From positions 1 through 12,770 of the forward strand of contig NZ_JBHLWI010000018.1 in assembly GCF_042432905.1 (NCBI RefSeq): 12,770 bases of DNA, given 5' to 3'. The notes under the pieces were generated by a model. The model did no database searches. It worked only from the letters and a program-made list of their open reading frames with translations, and was not told the DNA's origin. The position numbers and the translations under genes are program-made. This DNA comes from Fontibacter flavus. GTDB lineage: Bacteria; Bacteroidota; Bacteroidia; Cytophagales; Cyclobacteriaceae. This document shows positions 1-7,652 of the stretch, one piece after another. Every line of letters begins with the position of its first letter. The first letter of the stretch is position 1.

Positions 1-1
1 C

Positions 2-1312
2 ACTCAGGATCCCTCAAACACGGCAATTGTCCCCAGTTCGCTGTCCATCAACGACCAGACACTCTCTGAACTCATCGCTTCTTTCAACAACCTCCAGAGA
101 GAAAGGGAAAGAATGCTCAGGACTACACAGCCCAACAATCCCATCGTGGTCAGCCTCAACCAGCAGATCGCATCCCTGAGAACCAATATCCTCGAGAATA
201 TCCGAAACATCAAAAACGGGCTCGCTATCTCCAGAAACAGCCTCACTGAAACTTCCGACCAGTTCCAGTCAAGGGCTTCAAGGGTTCCCGTCATCGAAAG
301 GGAACTCCTCGACATCTCCAGACAGCAGGCCATCAAACAGGAACACTACCTCCTGCTTACCAGAAAAAGGGAAGAGGCCGCCCTCTCGCTCGCTGCAACT
401 TCGGTCACCAACTCAAAGGTCATCGACCCGCCAAGGGCTTCGAACAAACCCGTCAAACCAAAAAAAATACTCATTTACGGGCTCGGAATTATTCTCGGAC
501 TCGCATTCCCTATCGGACTTATCTTCATCAGGGACGTCATCGAGGAGAAAATAGAGTTCAGGGCTGATATAGAGGCCCTCACCTCAACCAAAATACTCGG
601 CGAAATCTCCAGAAGCAAACAGACACCTAAAGGGCCCGTAATTGCCAAAAATACCAGAAACCTCATCGCTGAACAGTTCAGGTTCATCAGAAGCAACCTA
701 ACCGCTATTGCCGCCAAAAACAACTCAAAGGTCATCATGGTCACTTCGGGTATCAGCGGGGAGGGAAAAACATTCTTCAGCATCAACCTCGCCGCAAGCA
801 TCGGCCTGATCGGGAAATCCGTGGCAGTACTCGAACTCGACCTCAGAAGGCCGGCAATGCTCTCAGCAATAGGAATCAGTCAGGCACAGGGCATATCCGA
901 TTACCTGGCCAACAACAAAATCAAAATCTCAGATATCGACAGGAAGTTGCCCGGTCTGGACAACGTAACTGTCTTCGGCGCAGGAAAAACAACCGAAGAC
1001 CCCTCCGAACTCATGGCCGGTGACAGAATGAAGATGCTCATCAGCGAACTCTCCGCCAAATTCGACTATGTCATCATCGATACCGCTCCAGTCGGACTCG
1101 TGTCTGATGCTTTCATGCTCGCTGATTTTGCCGATATAACCGTCTTCATGGTTCGGTACGCACATTCCTCAAAGGCACAGATCAAAACAATCGAGGACAT
1201 ACGTAAAAACAAAAAATTCAAAATGCCACTCATCGTACTCAATGATGCCAAAATGGAAATCACTTACGGGTACGGTAACAAATACGCCTCAAAATATTAT
1301 CAGAAAAGCTAA
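2..1312 (+). CDS. wzc: Wzc-like exopolysaccharide tyrosine autokinase (BY-kinase), C-terminal part; 5' end off-window
   Basis: This is the end of an inner-membrane co-polymerase and tyrosine kinase that controls polysaccharide chain length and export together with a Wza channel. The frame is open from base 2, with 436 residues visible and no start in the window. A charged, probably coiled-coil periplasmic stretch comes first. It is followed by the proline-rich PPRASNKP segment at about 416-457 and a membrane helix (ILIYGLGIILGLAFPIGLIF, about 467-529). The cytoplasmic kinase carries Walker A (SGISGEGKT, 746-772), Walker A' (VLELDLRRP, 827-853) and Walker B (DYVIIDTAP, about 1064-1090). The tail holds five tyrosines (YGYGNKYASKYY, about 1265-1300), the usual autophosphorylation cluster. 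Codons are much richer in C/G than in the next gene, which starts 11 bases downstream. The family is certain; the polymer it serves is not. Confidence 0.93.
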   Translation, partial: TQDPSNTAIVPSSLSINDQTLSELIASFNNLQRERERMLRTTQPNNPIVVSLNQQIASLRTNILENIRNIKNGLAISRNSLTETSDQFQSRASRVPVIERELLDISRQQAIKQEHYLLLTRKREEAALSLAATSVTNSKVIDPPRASNKPVKPKKILIYGLGIILGLAFPIGLIFIRDVIEEKIEFRADIEALTSTKILGEISRSKQTPKGPVIAKNTRNLIAEQFRFIRSNLTAIAAKNNSKVIMVTSGISGEGKTFFSINLAASIGLIGKSVAVLELDLRRPAMLSAIGISQAQGISDYLANNKIKISDIDRKLPGLDNVTVFGAGKTTEDPSELMAGDRMKMLISELSAKFDYVIIDTAPVGLVSDAFMLADFADITVFMVRYAHSSKAQIKTIEDIRKNKKFKMPLIVLNDAKMEITYGYGNKYASKYYQKS

Positions 1313-1323
1313 GACAGATAGAA

Positions 1324-1812
1324 ATGAAAAAAAACACCGGTAAAAAGAAAATCATTATGGTGTGTTCTGATGGAGGGCATCTTGCACAAATGCTGGAACT
1401 AAAAGAATTGTTTGATAGATATGATTATCTTCTAGTAACTGAAAAAACAGCTGCAACTGAAAATTTGGTGAACAGCTACAACATGGCCTATGTACAACCA
1501 AGACCTGAAGGAAAAAACAGGAAATTAAGCTTCTTTATATCCTTAGTGAAAAATTCATGGATGGCGCTTAAAATCCTAATCCAACATAGACCTAAAGCTG
1601 TAATCACAACCGGTTCCCACACTGCAGTTCCTTTTTGTTTGCTCGCAAAACCATTTGGTGCGAAGGTGGTTTGGATTCTTTCATTTGCAAGAATCAATTC
1701 CAAAGCAGCCTCAGCAAATCTCATATATCCAATTGCTGATAAATTTATAGTACAATGGCCTCAAATGCTTAAGCATTATAAAAAAGCAGTTTACATAGGT
1801 TCAATTTATTAA
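1324..1812 (+). CDS. pssD: PssD/Alg14-like glycosyltransferase subunit (membrane/acceptor-side partner)
   Basis: The 162-residue protein resembles PssD/Cps14F and eukaryotic Alg14, the subunit that recruits the catalytic Alg13-like partner to the membrane and contacts the lipid-linked acceptor. Visible signatures are an N-terminal Rossmann start (KIIMVCSDGGHLAQM, with the GGHL turn at residues 17-20), TTGSHTAVPFCLLAK at about 95-109, and a C-terminal FARINSK...YPIADKFIVQWPQM block (121-148) typical of the bacterial family. The ATG follows the kinase stop by 11 bases with no clear Shine-Dalgarno, as is normal in Bacteroidota. The partner subunit follows 26 bases later. In homologues I recall, the segment before FAR/FAK reads IES; here it is ILS, so the acidic residue is absent. 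It probably adds the second sugar to a lipid-linked primer. Donor and acceptor cannot be read from sequence. Confidence 0.85.
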   Translation: MKKNTGKKKIIMVCSDGGHLAQMLELKELFDRYDYLLVTEKTAATENLVNSYNMAYVQPRPEGKNRKLSFFISLVKNSWMALKILIQHRPKAVITTGSHTAVPFCLLAKPFGAKVVWILSFARINSKAASANLIYPIADKFIVQWPQMLKHYKKAVYIGSIY

Positions 1813-1838
1813 ATTCATCTGCCGCTTTCAAAATCTAT

Positions 1839-2318
1839 ATGATACTTGTATTACTGGGAACATTTCCCCTAAAATTTGACAGACCCTTATTTGAAATAGA
1901 AAATTTAATTAAAGAAGGTGTTATTACAGATCAAGTAATTGTTCAAAATGGCCATACTCAATTCAAATCAGAACATATGGTGTTCAAGCCATTTCTTCCT
2001 TTGGAAGAATTACTTGAACTTTATGATAAGGCAGACTTAATTATTTCCCAAGCAGGCACAGGATCCATTATCAAAGGACTCAAAAAGAACAAAAAAATAA
2101 TTGCTATTCCAAGATTAGCAAAATACGCCGAGGTAGTAGATGACCATCAAACAGAACTCCTAAAAGAATTTGCGGATGAAAACTATTTACTTGCTTGGAA
2201 TGAAAGCGATAACCTAAGAGACCTACTTAACAAGGTAGATAGTTTTGTTCCTGAAAAATTTGAGTCAAACAATAGAGAAATTACCCAATACCTAATCAAT
2301 TACCTAGACAGTCTTTAA
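1839..2318 (+). CDS. pssE: PssE/Alg13-like glycosyltransferase catalytic subunit (GT28 C-terminal domain)
   Basis: This 159-residue protein is the expected catalytic, nucleotide-sugar-binding half of the two-subunit transferase begun by the preceding gene. It starts MILVLLGTFPLKFDRP, an Alg13-type first strand and glycine loop. Its core is the donor-binding region LIISQAGTGSIIKGL (67-81), followed by IPRLAKYAEVVDDHQTEL (90-107), the PRL...VDDHQ signature of PssE/CpsG proteins. Length matches the stand-alone family (about 150-170 residues). The pair of adjacent small genes in this order is diagnostic of bacterial split Alg13/Alg14-type transferases in capsule loci. The donor is unknown: UDP-glucose, UDP-galactose, UDP-GlcNAc and UDP-glucuronate are all used in the family. 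The start is the ATG at 1839, which begins exactly at the conserved first strand. Confidence 0.86.
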   Translation: MILVLLGTFPLKFDRPLFEIENLIKEGVITDQVIVQNGHTQFKSEHMVFKPFLPLEELLELYDKADLIISQAGTGSIIKGLKKNKKIIAIPRLAKYAEVVDDHQTELLKEFADENYLLAWNESDNLRDLLNKVDSFVPEKFESNNREITQYLINYLDSL

Positions 2319-2347
2319 CAATCATTTACTTTTAATCACAAACACTT

Positions 2348-3130
2348 ATGAAAGCAGTAATTTTAGCGGGAGGATATGGCACTCGTATTAGTGAAGAGAG
2401 TGGAATTCGGCCAAAACCCATGGTAGAAATTGGTACAAAACCAATCCTATGGCATATTATGAAAATCTATTCAGCACATGACATCAATGATTTTGTGATT
2501 TGCTGCGGTTATAAAGCACATATTATTAAAGAATATTTTTCAAATTATTTCCTCCATATGTCTGATGTTACTTTTGATTTAAGTAATAACACCATGGAAG
2601 TACATAAAAAACATTGTGAACCTTGGAGGGTGACATTAGTAGATACTGGGGAAAATGTAATGACCGGAGGTAGGATTAAAAGAATCGAAGAATATGTCAA
2701 AGATGAGACTTTTTGTTTAACCTATGGTGACGGTGTGGGTGACGTTAATATTAGAGAAAGTATTGAATTCCATAAAAGTCAAGGAGCGAAGGTGACCATG
2801 ACGGCTGTTCAGCAACCAGGAAGATTTGGTGCCTTCACTTTAGGACAAGAAGAAACATTGGTCAAGCATTTCAGGGAAAAACCAGTTGGTGATGGTGTTA
2901 ATAATGCCTGGATTAATGGAGGCTTTTTTGTTGTCGAGCCTTCGGCTATTGATTATATCTCAGGAGATGATTGTATATGGGAAAGAGATCCACTAGAACA
3001 CATGGCCAAAGAGAATCAACTCCTTGCCTATAAGCACAATGGCTTCTGGCAGCCTATGGATACATTAAGAGATAAAAATTATTTGGAAGACCTTTGGATA
3101 AACCAAAGGGCTCCTTGGAAAATATGGTAA
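2348..3130 (+). CDS. rfbF: Glucose-1-phosphate cytidylyltransferase
   Basis: RfbF (EC 2.7.7.33) joins CTP and alpha-D-glucose-1-phosphate to give CDP-glucose, the entry step of the CDP-6-deoxysugar branch. The 260-residue length equals the family norm. The N-terminal nucleotide loop LAGGYGTRISEESG (6-19) is followed by RPKPMVEIGTKPILWHIM, with the KPM lysine that contacts phosphate. TYGDGVGDV (125-133) carries the metal-binding Asp128. The C-terminal block NGGFFVVEP...CIWERDPLEHMA is characteristic of RfbF rather than RmlA or GalU. RfbG follows after 33 bases in the classical order. The reaction is confidently assigned from family membership. The protein shows no truncation or missing key residue. 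Confidence 0.96.
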   Translation: MKAVILAGGYGTRISEESGIRPKPMVEIGTKPILWHIMKIYSAHDINDFVICCGYKAHIIKEYFSNYFLHMSDVTFDLSNNTMEVHKKHCEPWRVTLVDTGENVMTGGRIKRIEEYVKDETFCLTYGDGVGDVNIRESIEFHKSQGAKVTMTAVQQPGRFGAFTLGQEETLVKHFREKPVGDGVNNAWINGGFFVVEPSAIDYISGDDCIWERDPLEHMAKENQLLAYKHNGFWQPMDTLRDKNYLEDLWINQRAPWKIW

Positions 3131-3163
3131 TTTTTAATATATCAATTAGACTAAAACTAAAAA

Positions 3164-4255
3164 ATGTCAACTTTCAAAGGTAAAAAAATATTGATTACAG
3201 GCCACACAGGATTCAAAGGGTCTTGGCTAACGCAATGGCTGTTGCTTAATGGCGCGGAAATTTTTGGCATTTCTGACCAAATCCCAACGGATCCTTCTTT
3301 ATTTGAAATCCTAAAATTGGAGAAAAAAATCAACCATATTTTGATGGATATAAGAGATAAGGAAAATCTCATAAATTTTATCCAAGAAATTTCTCCAGAC
3401 TTTGTTTTCCATTTGGCTGCCCAACCTATTGTTTCTTTATCGTACGAAAATCCTCTTGAAACTTTTGAAGTAAATGCAGTAGGAACTGCCAATGTACTTG
3501 AAGGATTGCGTCATTTAAGCAATCCTTGCGTTGGAATCTTCATCACATCAGACAAATGCTATCATAATGAGGAATGGGTTTGGGGATATAGAGAAACAGA
3601 TAAATTAGGAGGAAAAGATATTTACAGTGCTTCTAAAGCTGCTGCAGAGATAATCTTTCAGGCATATTTTCACTCCTATTTTGAAAAACATCCAAATGTA
3701 AGGATCGCTTCAGTAAGGGCGGGAAATGTAATTGGAGGAGGAGACTGGGCGTTAAACCGACTTGTACCTGATTGTATGCAATCCTGGAGCCGTGGAATTA
3801 AAGTCGAAATTAGGAATCCAGAATCCACAAGGCCATGGCAACATGTTTTGGAACCGCTTAGTGGTTATTTGCAGCTTGCAGCAAAACTTTCGAAAGAAAA
3901 AACCCTATCTGGAGAGAGTTACAATTTCGGACCTAGGTCAGAAAATAATGCGTCAGTTTTATCCCTATTGGAAAAATTAAGCCATTATTGGAATTTTCAG
4001 TCAAATGAAAAGATGGTTTCCTTTACTCAAGACAAATTCTTTCCTGAAGCTGGGCTTTTAAAACTAAATTGTGATAAAGCACTTGCTCATTTAAACTGGT
4101 CTCCTGTATTTAACTTGGATGAACTTGCAAGATTCACCAGCGAATGGTATTTCCTATACTATCAAAATGAGTCAGAAATGGAAAAATTCACAATCAATCA
4201 AATCAAGGCTTATGAAGAGTTGCGAAACCTTAACAATAAGAGCTGCCTTTTTTAA
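3164..4255 (+). CDS. rfbG: CDP-glucose 4,6-dehydratase
   Basis: RfbG (EC 4.2.1.45) is an NAD-dependent extended short-chain dehydrogenase that turns CDP-glucose into CDP-4-keto-6-deoxyglucose, the branch point for 6-deoxy and 3,6-dideoxy sugars. The 363 residues begin with the Rossmann motif GHTGFKGSWL (13-22). The active site is TSDKCY (128-133), supplying the Thr-Asp-Lys trio, plus the YSASK catalytic pair Tyr154/Lys158. RAGNVIGGGDW (185-195) and RPWQHVLEPLSGYL (223-236) are the sugar-nucleotide-binding blocks that mark RfbG against dTDP-glucose dehydratases. It immediately follows rfbF. The next enzyme one would expect for dideoxy sugars, RfbH, is not in the window, so the fate of the product must be decided by the genes that follow. 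Confidence 0.95.
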   Translation: MSTFKGKKILITGHTGFKGSWLTQWLLLNGAEIFGISDQIPTDPSLFEILKLEKKINHILMDIRDKENLINFIQEISPDFVFHLAAQPIVSLSYENPLETFEVNAVGTANVLEGLRHLSNPCVGIFITSDKCYHNEEWVWGYRETDKLGGKDIYSASKAAAEIIFQAYFHSYFEKHPNVRIASVRAGNVIGGGDWALNRLVPDCMQSWSRGIKVEIRNPESTRPWQHVLEPLSGYLQLAAKLSKEKTLSGESYNFGPRSENNASVLSLLEKLSHYWNFQSNEKMVSFTQDKFFPEAGLLKLNCDKALAHLNWSPVFNLDELARFTSEWYFLYYQNESEMEKFTINQIKAYEELRNLNNKSCLF

Positions 4256-4293
4256 TGATTGGGTCTATCTATAAAATTTAAATCTACAAGTCT

Positions 4294-4818
4294 ATGATTT
4301 TTGAAGAAACTAATCTGACAGGGGCTTATATTCTGGATATCCAAAAAATAGATGATGATAGGGGTTTTTTTGGAAGAGCTTGGTGCGCAAAGGAAATGGA
4401 AAACCACGGCTTGAATGTAAATATTCGTCAAACAAATGTATCCTATAATAAATCAAAAGGCACATTAAGGGGCATGCATTACCAGAAATCTCCATTTAAG
4501 GAATGTAAAGTTGTCAGGTGCACTAAGGGTGCCATTTTTGATGTCATCGTAGACCTTAGACCTGACTCACCCACATATTGTGAATGGTTTGGGGTAGAGT
4601 TAACTTCAGAAAATCACAAAATGATTTATATTCCTGAAGATTTCGCCCACGGATATATCACGCTGGAAGATCACACAGAAATCACCTATATGGTTTCTGA
4701 ATTTTATGCTCCAGGTTATGAAGGGGCCATACGTTGGGACGATCCAAAATTCAATATACAGTGGCCAATACCCCCTCAGGTCATTTCTGCAAAAGACAAG
4801 GCAATTCCTAATTTCTAA
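4294..4818 (+). CDS. rfbC: RmlC-type 4-keto-6-deoxysugar 3,5- (or 3-) epimerase
   Basis: This small cupin of 174 residues belongs to the dTDP-4-dehydrorhamnose 3,5-epimerase family. Such enzymes deprotonate C3 and/or C5 next to the C4 ketone. Conserved residues are in place: RGMHYQ with His62, Lys72 after the cupin turn, Tyr132, the FYAPGYEGAIRWDDP block (137-151), and SAKDK with Asp168, which should complete the His-Asp dyad. Despite the family name, the neighbouring genes make a CDP- not a dTDP-sugar, and no rmlA, rmlB or rmlD is present. The likely substrate is therefore CDP-4-keto-6-deoxyglucose, which is an inference from context. Whether it epimerises one or both carbons cannot be told from the sequence. 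It lies 38 bases after rfbG and 14 bases before the SAF oxidoreductase. Confidence 0.88.
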   Translation: MIFEETNLTGAYILDIQKIDDDRGFFGRAWCAKEMENHGLNVNIRQTNVSYNKSKGTLRGMHYQKSPFKECKVVRCTKGAIFDVIVDLRPDSPTYCEWFGVELTSENHKMIYIPEDFAHGYITLEDHTEITYMVSEFYAPGYEGAIRWDDPKFNIQWPIPPQVISAKDKAIPNF

Positions 4819-4832
4819 ATCAAAAAACCGTC

Positions 4833-6131
4833 ATGATTTTAATCGACACAGCTTTACAAAAAAGACAGGATTCTCACAACCCTGTTAGAGTAGCCATGAT
4901 AGGGGCTGGCTTTATGGGTAAAGGGATTGCTAACCAAATTTGCAACTCAGTCCCAGGCATGGAATTAGTTGTTATTTACAATAGAACAATAGAAAAAGCC
5001 AGAGAAGCTTATGCTGAAGCGGGTATAGAAGATATCACTTATACTTCTTCTCTTTCAGATTTAAATAACCTAATCAAAAAGGGAAAATATAGCATTACAG
5101 ACAATCCTGATATCATTTGTGAAGCTGAAGATATTGATGCTATAATTGAAGTGACCGGGTCGATAGAATTTTCCTCCAGGATAATCCTTAAAGCATTTGA
5201 TTTTAAAAAACATGTCATCATGATGAATGCTGAGGTGGATGGTACTATAGGTCCAATCTTAAAGGTATATGCAGACAAAGCTGGAGTTATTCTGACAAAT
5301 GTAGACGGGGACCAACCTGGGGTAGAAATGAATCTCTATAGATTTGTAAAATCAATAGGATTAAAACCTGTCCTATGCGGTAACATCAAAGGGCTTCATG
5401 ATCCATACCGAAACCCAACTACACAAGAAGGGTTTGCTAAACAATGGGGACAAAACCCTTACATGGTCACTTCTTTTGCTGATGGTACCAAGATATCTTT
5501 CGAACAAGCAATTGTCGCAAATGCGACCGGAATGAAAGTTGCCAAAAGAGGAATGTTTGGACCCACTGTTGCAAGTGGCACCCACCTTAAGGATATTGTC
5601 CAAAACCTATATCCTTTAGATGCACTATTAGAAGGAGATGGAATTGTCGACTATGTTGTCGGTGCAGAGCCAGGTCCAGGAGTTTATATCCTTGCAACTC
5701 ATGATGATCCCAAACAGCAACATTATTTGAACTTATATAAAGCGGGTACAGGCCCATTGTATTTGTTCTACAATCCATATCATCTATGCCATTTCGAAGT
5801 TCCTTTAACCATAGCAAGAGCAGTGCTTTTCAATGATGCAGCAGTAACTCCAATTGGCAAACCAATGGTAGATGTTGTCGCAACGGCAAAAACTGATTTA
5901 AAAAAAGGGGAAAAAATAGATGGGCTTGGAGGGTACAAAACTTATGGATTATGTGAAAATTATGAAATATCCTTGAAAGAAAATTTACTTCCTATAGGCC
6001 TGGCCGAGGGTTGCCAACTAAAAAGAGATATCCCAAAAGACACTGTTTTGACCTATGAAGATATTGAGTTGCCCCCAGAAAGATTATGCGACAAATTAAG
6101 AGCAGAACAAATTGAATATTTTAAAAATTAG
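4833..6131 (+). CDS. COG4091-like NAD(P)-dependent oxidoreductase with C-terminal SAF domain; substrate unknown
   Basis: The 432-residue protein has an N-terminal Rossmann fold (RVAMIGAGFMGKGIA; Gly24, Gly26, Gly29) and a homoserine-dehydrogenase-like central region. The C-terminus resembles an SAF domain (about 345-420: VVATAKTDLKKGEKIDGLGG, then LLPIGLAEGCQLKRDIPKDT). This layout matches proteins annotated as predicted homoserine dehydrogenase with SAF domain. Amino-acid metabolism is unlikely here, because the gene sits between a keto-sugar epimerase and an SDR in a polysaccharide operon. Strand IIEVTGS (104-110) and the MNAEVDGTIGPIL block (131-143) are typical of the NAD-binding half. 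SAF domains also occur in sialic-acid synthases, where they cap the sugar site. I infer oxidation or reduction of a nucleotide sugar, or formation of a branched sugar, but the sequence does not show which. The start at 4833 leaves a natural 19-residue lead-in to the first strand. Confidence 0.8.
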   Translation: MILIDTALQKRQDSHNPVRVAMIGAGFMGKGIANQICNSVPGMELVVIYNRTIEKAREAYAEAGIEDITYTSSLSDLNNLIKKGKYSITDNPDIICEAEDIDAIIEVTGSIEFSSRIILKAFDFKKHVIMMNAEVDGTIGPILKVYADKAGVILTNVDGDQPGVEMNLYRFVKSIGLKPVLCGNIKGLHDPYRNPTTQEGFAKQWGQNPYMVTSFADGTKISFEQAIVANATGMKVAKRGMFGPTVASGTHLKDIVQNLYPLDALLEGDGIVDYVVGAEPGPGVYILATHDDPKQQHYLNLYKAGTGPLYLFYNPYHLCHFEVPLTIARAVLFNDAAVTPIGKPMVDVVATAKTDLKKGEKIDGLGGYKTYGLCENYEISLKENLLPIGLAEGCQLKRDIPKDTVLTYEDIELPPERLCDKLRAEQIEYFKN

Positions 6132-6132
6132 A

Positions 6133-6163
6133 TTGTAAATTAACGATTAATTAATTAAATTTT
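6133..6163 (+). promoter_or_regulatory. Possible secondary promoter before the SDR gene
   Basis: TTG at 6133-6135 is followed by 20 bases and then TAAATTTT (6156-6163), matching seven of eight positions of TAnnTTTG. It sits in the 69-base gap between the SAF oxidoreductase and SDR genes and could feed the SDR, JAMM and E1 genes independently. A/T richness makes chance matches likely, so this is tentative. Confidence 0.3.
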
Positions 6164-6169
6164 TAGAAC

Positions 6170-6181
6170 CATTCATGAATG
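6170..6181. promoter_or_regulatory. Perfect 12-base palindrome CATTCATGAATG
   Basis: The sequence is its own reverse complement and lies seven bases after the tentative -7 element, so near the expected +1. It could be an operator. It may also be fortuitous, since it is the only such site seen in the window and has no identified regulator. Confidence 0.3.
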
Positions 6182-6200
6182 AGATTTATTTTATATCAAC

Positions 6201-7604
6201 ATGATAGTACAAGAAATATTTGAGAAAATCTGGAAGTATAGCCCCTTTTTTTCCAATGATGAATCTTATAGAAAATTAGTGGAACTGACCCAAGATTTGA
6301 TTTCAGTTTATGACCAACAAGGTAGACTTTGGCAGAATCCCTTTGAACCTGCCAAAAACAGGAAATTGAGTCTCCCTTTTGAAAAAATCAATCATGAACT
6401 GAAAAATAAAATCTGCTTGATTACAGGTGGCATTGGTGATGTAGGTACTACCCTTTTTAATGACTTGCTGAAATTTGATCCAAAAGAAATCATCCTCTTA
6501 GATAACAGAATAACAGAAAATTCTGAAGAATTTATTTTAGGTAAAAAAATTTCAAAAGTGAATTGTGATATCAGAGATGAAAAAAAATTACAGGAAATTT
6601 TTAAGAAATATCAACCAGAAATTATTTTCCATACTGCAGCGGTGAGGGATCCAGGATATGCTGAATTACATATCACAGAGACTGTACAAACAAATGTTTT
6701 AGGCACTTGGAATTTGGCAAATGCCTGCGAAAATACGCCAAGTGTTCAAAAACTGATATTCTCTTCAACAGGTAAGGCTAGTAGATATCTAACAGAAGAG
6801 GTATATGCAGCTTCAAAAAAAATGTGTGAATATATCCTGGATTCATTCGCGAAAAAAGGGCGAGTTCAGTATGGAATGGTAAGGTTCACCCATATTTACT
6901 GCAACAGCTTAATGGATAAGCAATTAAATGAATATGCAAGATTTGAAGATGCTGTTAAAATTCATTCGCCAGGAAAGTTTGTGACTGCGCAAAATCTTGG
7001 GGAAGCATCCTATTTGATGCTTAATGCCTTGCTTTATTTAGAGCCTGAAAAATCAAATTTTTTAATGGTCAGAAATTTAGAGTGGCCAGTTGAGAGTCTT
7101 GAGATTGCCTTATTCTACATCAAAGAATATAAAAGAAAAATACCGGTTATTTTCTGTGGAAACCCTAAAGGATATAAAGAGAAATTTTTCCGAGGACAAT
7201 TGGACTGGAACCAGCCCAACGAACTCAATCTTCTTATCAATGTTTATGAAAATCAAAAAAGAAAATTGAATGAAGAGCAAGACATTATCATTTCAAGCAT
7301 TTTTCCTGTTTCAATAGATTATCTAAAAGATTTGATCAATAAACTTCATAAGATTGATGGAGAGCAAAATGTGAAGAATTTGTTAATAGAAGGTTCTGTT
7401 GAATTATTTAAACAATCCTTAAGTACTGTTAATAAACAAGACACCATAAATATTCTCAAATGGGGCATTTCTCCTAAGTTTCTCGAGGCAGAAAAGGCAG
7501 TCGTTTCTGATTATGGTCAAATCGTACCCATACTAATTGAGTCATTAAAGGAAAGTCCACATTTTTCACAAATAGAGGATCTTATCCATAATTCTTCTAA
7601 TTAA
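6201..7604 (+). CDS. NAD(P)-dependent SDR / nucleoside-diphosphate-sugar epimerase-like protein with long N- and C-terminal extensions
   Basis: The extended SDR core occupies roughly residues 68-320 of 467. The cofactor loop is TGGIGDVG (75-82), Asp101 closes the second strand, IIFHTAAVRDP (141-151) is the fourth-strand region, and FSSTGKASR (187-195) with YAASK (Tyr202, Lys206) forms the catalytic Ser-Tyr-Lys set. A 67-residue lead rich in aromatics and charges precedes the core. About 145 mostly helical, Lys/Glu-rich residues follow it; neither part resembles a domain I recognise. The core recalls CapD/FlaA1-type dehydratase-epimerases (PF02719) and UDP-glucose 4-epimerases. Position between the SAF oxidoreductase and the JAMM/E1 pair suggests it acts on the same unusual sugar. 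The gene is very A/T-rich (15 of 60 bases G/C in 7381-7440). Substrate and reaction are unknown. Confidence 0.8.
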   Translation: MIVQEIFEKIWKYSPFFSNDESYRKLVELTQDLISVYDQQGRLWQNPFEPAKNRKLSLPFEKINHELKNKICLITGGIGDVGTTLFNDLLKFDPKEIILLDNRITENSEEFILGKKISKVNCDIRDEKKLQEIFKKYQPEIIFHTAAVRDPGYAELHITETVQTNVLGTWNLANACENTPSVQKLIFSSTGKASRYLTEEVYAASKKMCEYILDSFAKKGRVQYGMVRFTHIYCNSLMDKQLNEYARFEDAVKIHSPGKFVTAQNLGEASYLMLNALLYLEPEKSNFLMVRNLEWPVESLEIALFYIKEYKRKIPVIFCGNPKGYKEKFFRGQLDWNQPNELNLLINVYENQKRKLNEEQDIIISSIFPVSIDYLKDLINKLHKIDGEQNVKNLLIEGSVELFKQSLSTVNKQDTINILKWGISPKFLEAEKAVVSDYGQIVPILIESLKESPHFSQIEDLIHNSSN

Positions 7605-7652
7605 ACAAAAGTTTCTTGAATAATTAAAATTTAACTAGAATTATCTTTAACA

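Noticed and set aside
4294..4818. dTDP-L-rhamnose pathway gene
   Set aside because: rmlA, rmlB and rmlD are absent and the adjacent genes make a CDP-sugar, so a dTDP substrate is not favoured.
6175..6204. Nine-codon reading frame overlapping the SDR start (ATGA)
   Set aside because: Too short to support as a gene, with no conservation or ribosome-site evidence visible. It overlaps the palindrome, which explains its ATG.
7616..7649. Promoter-like TTG ... TATCTTTA before the JAMM gene
   Set aside because: Spacing is 23 bases, the -7 box lacks the final G, and the start would fall on the GTG codon itself, so a chance match is more likely.
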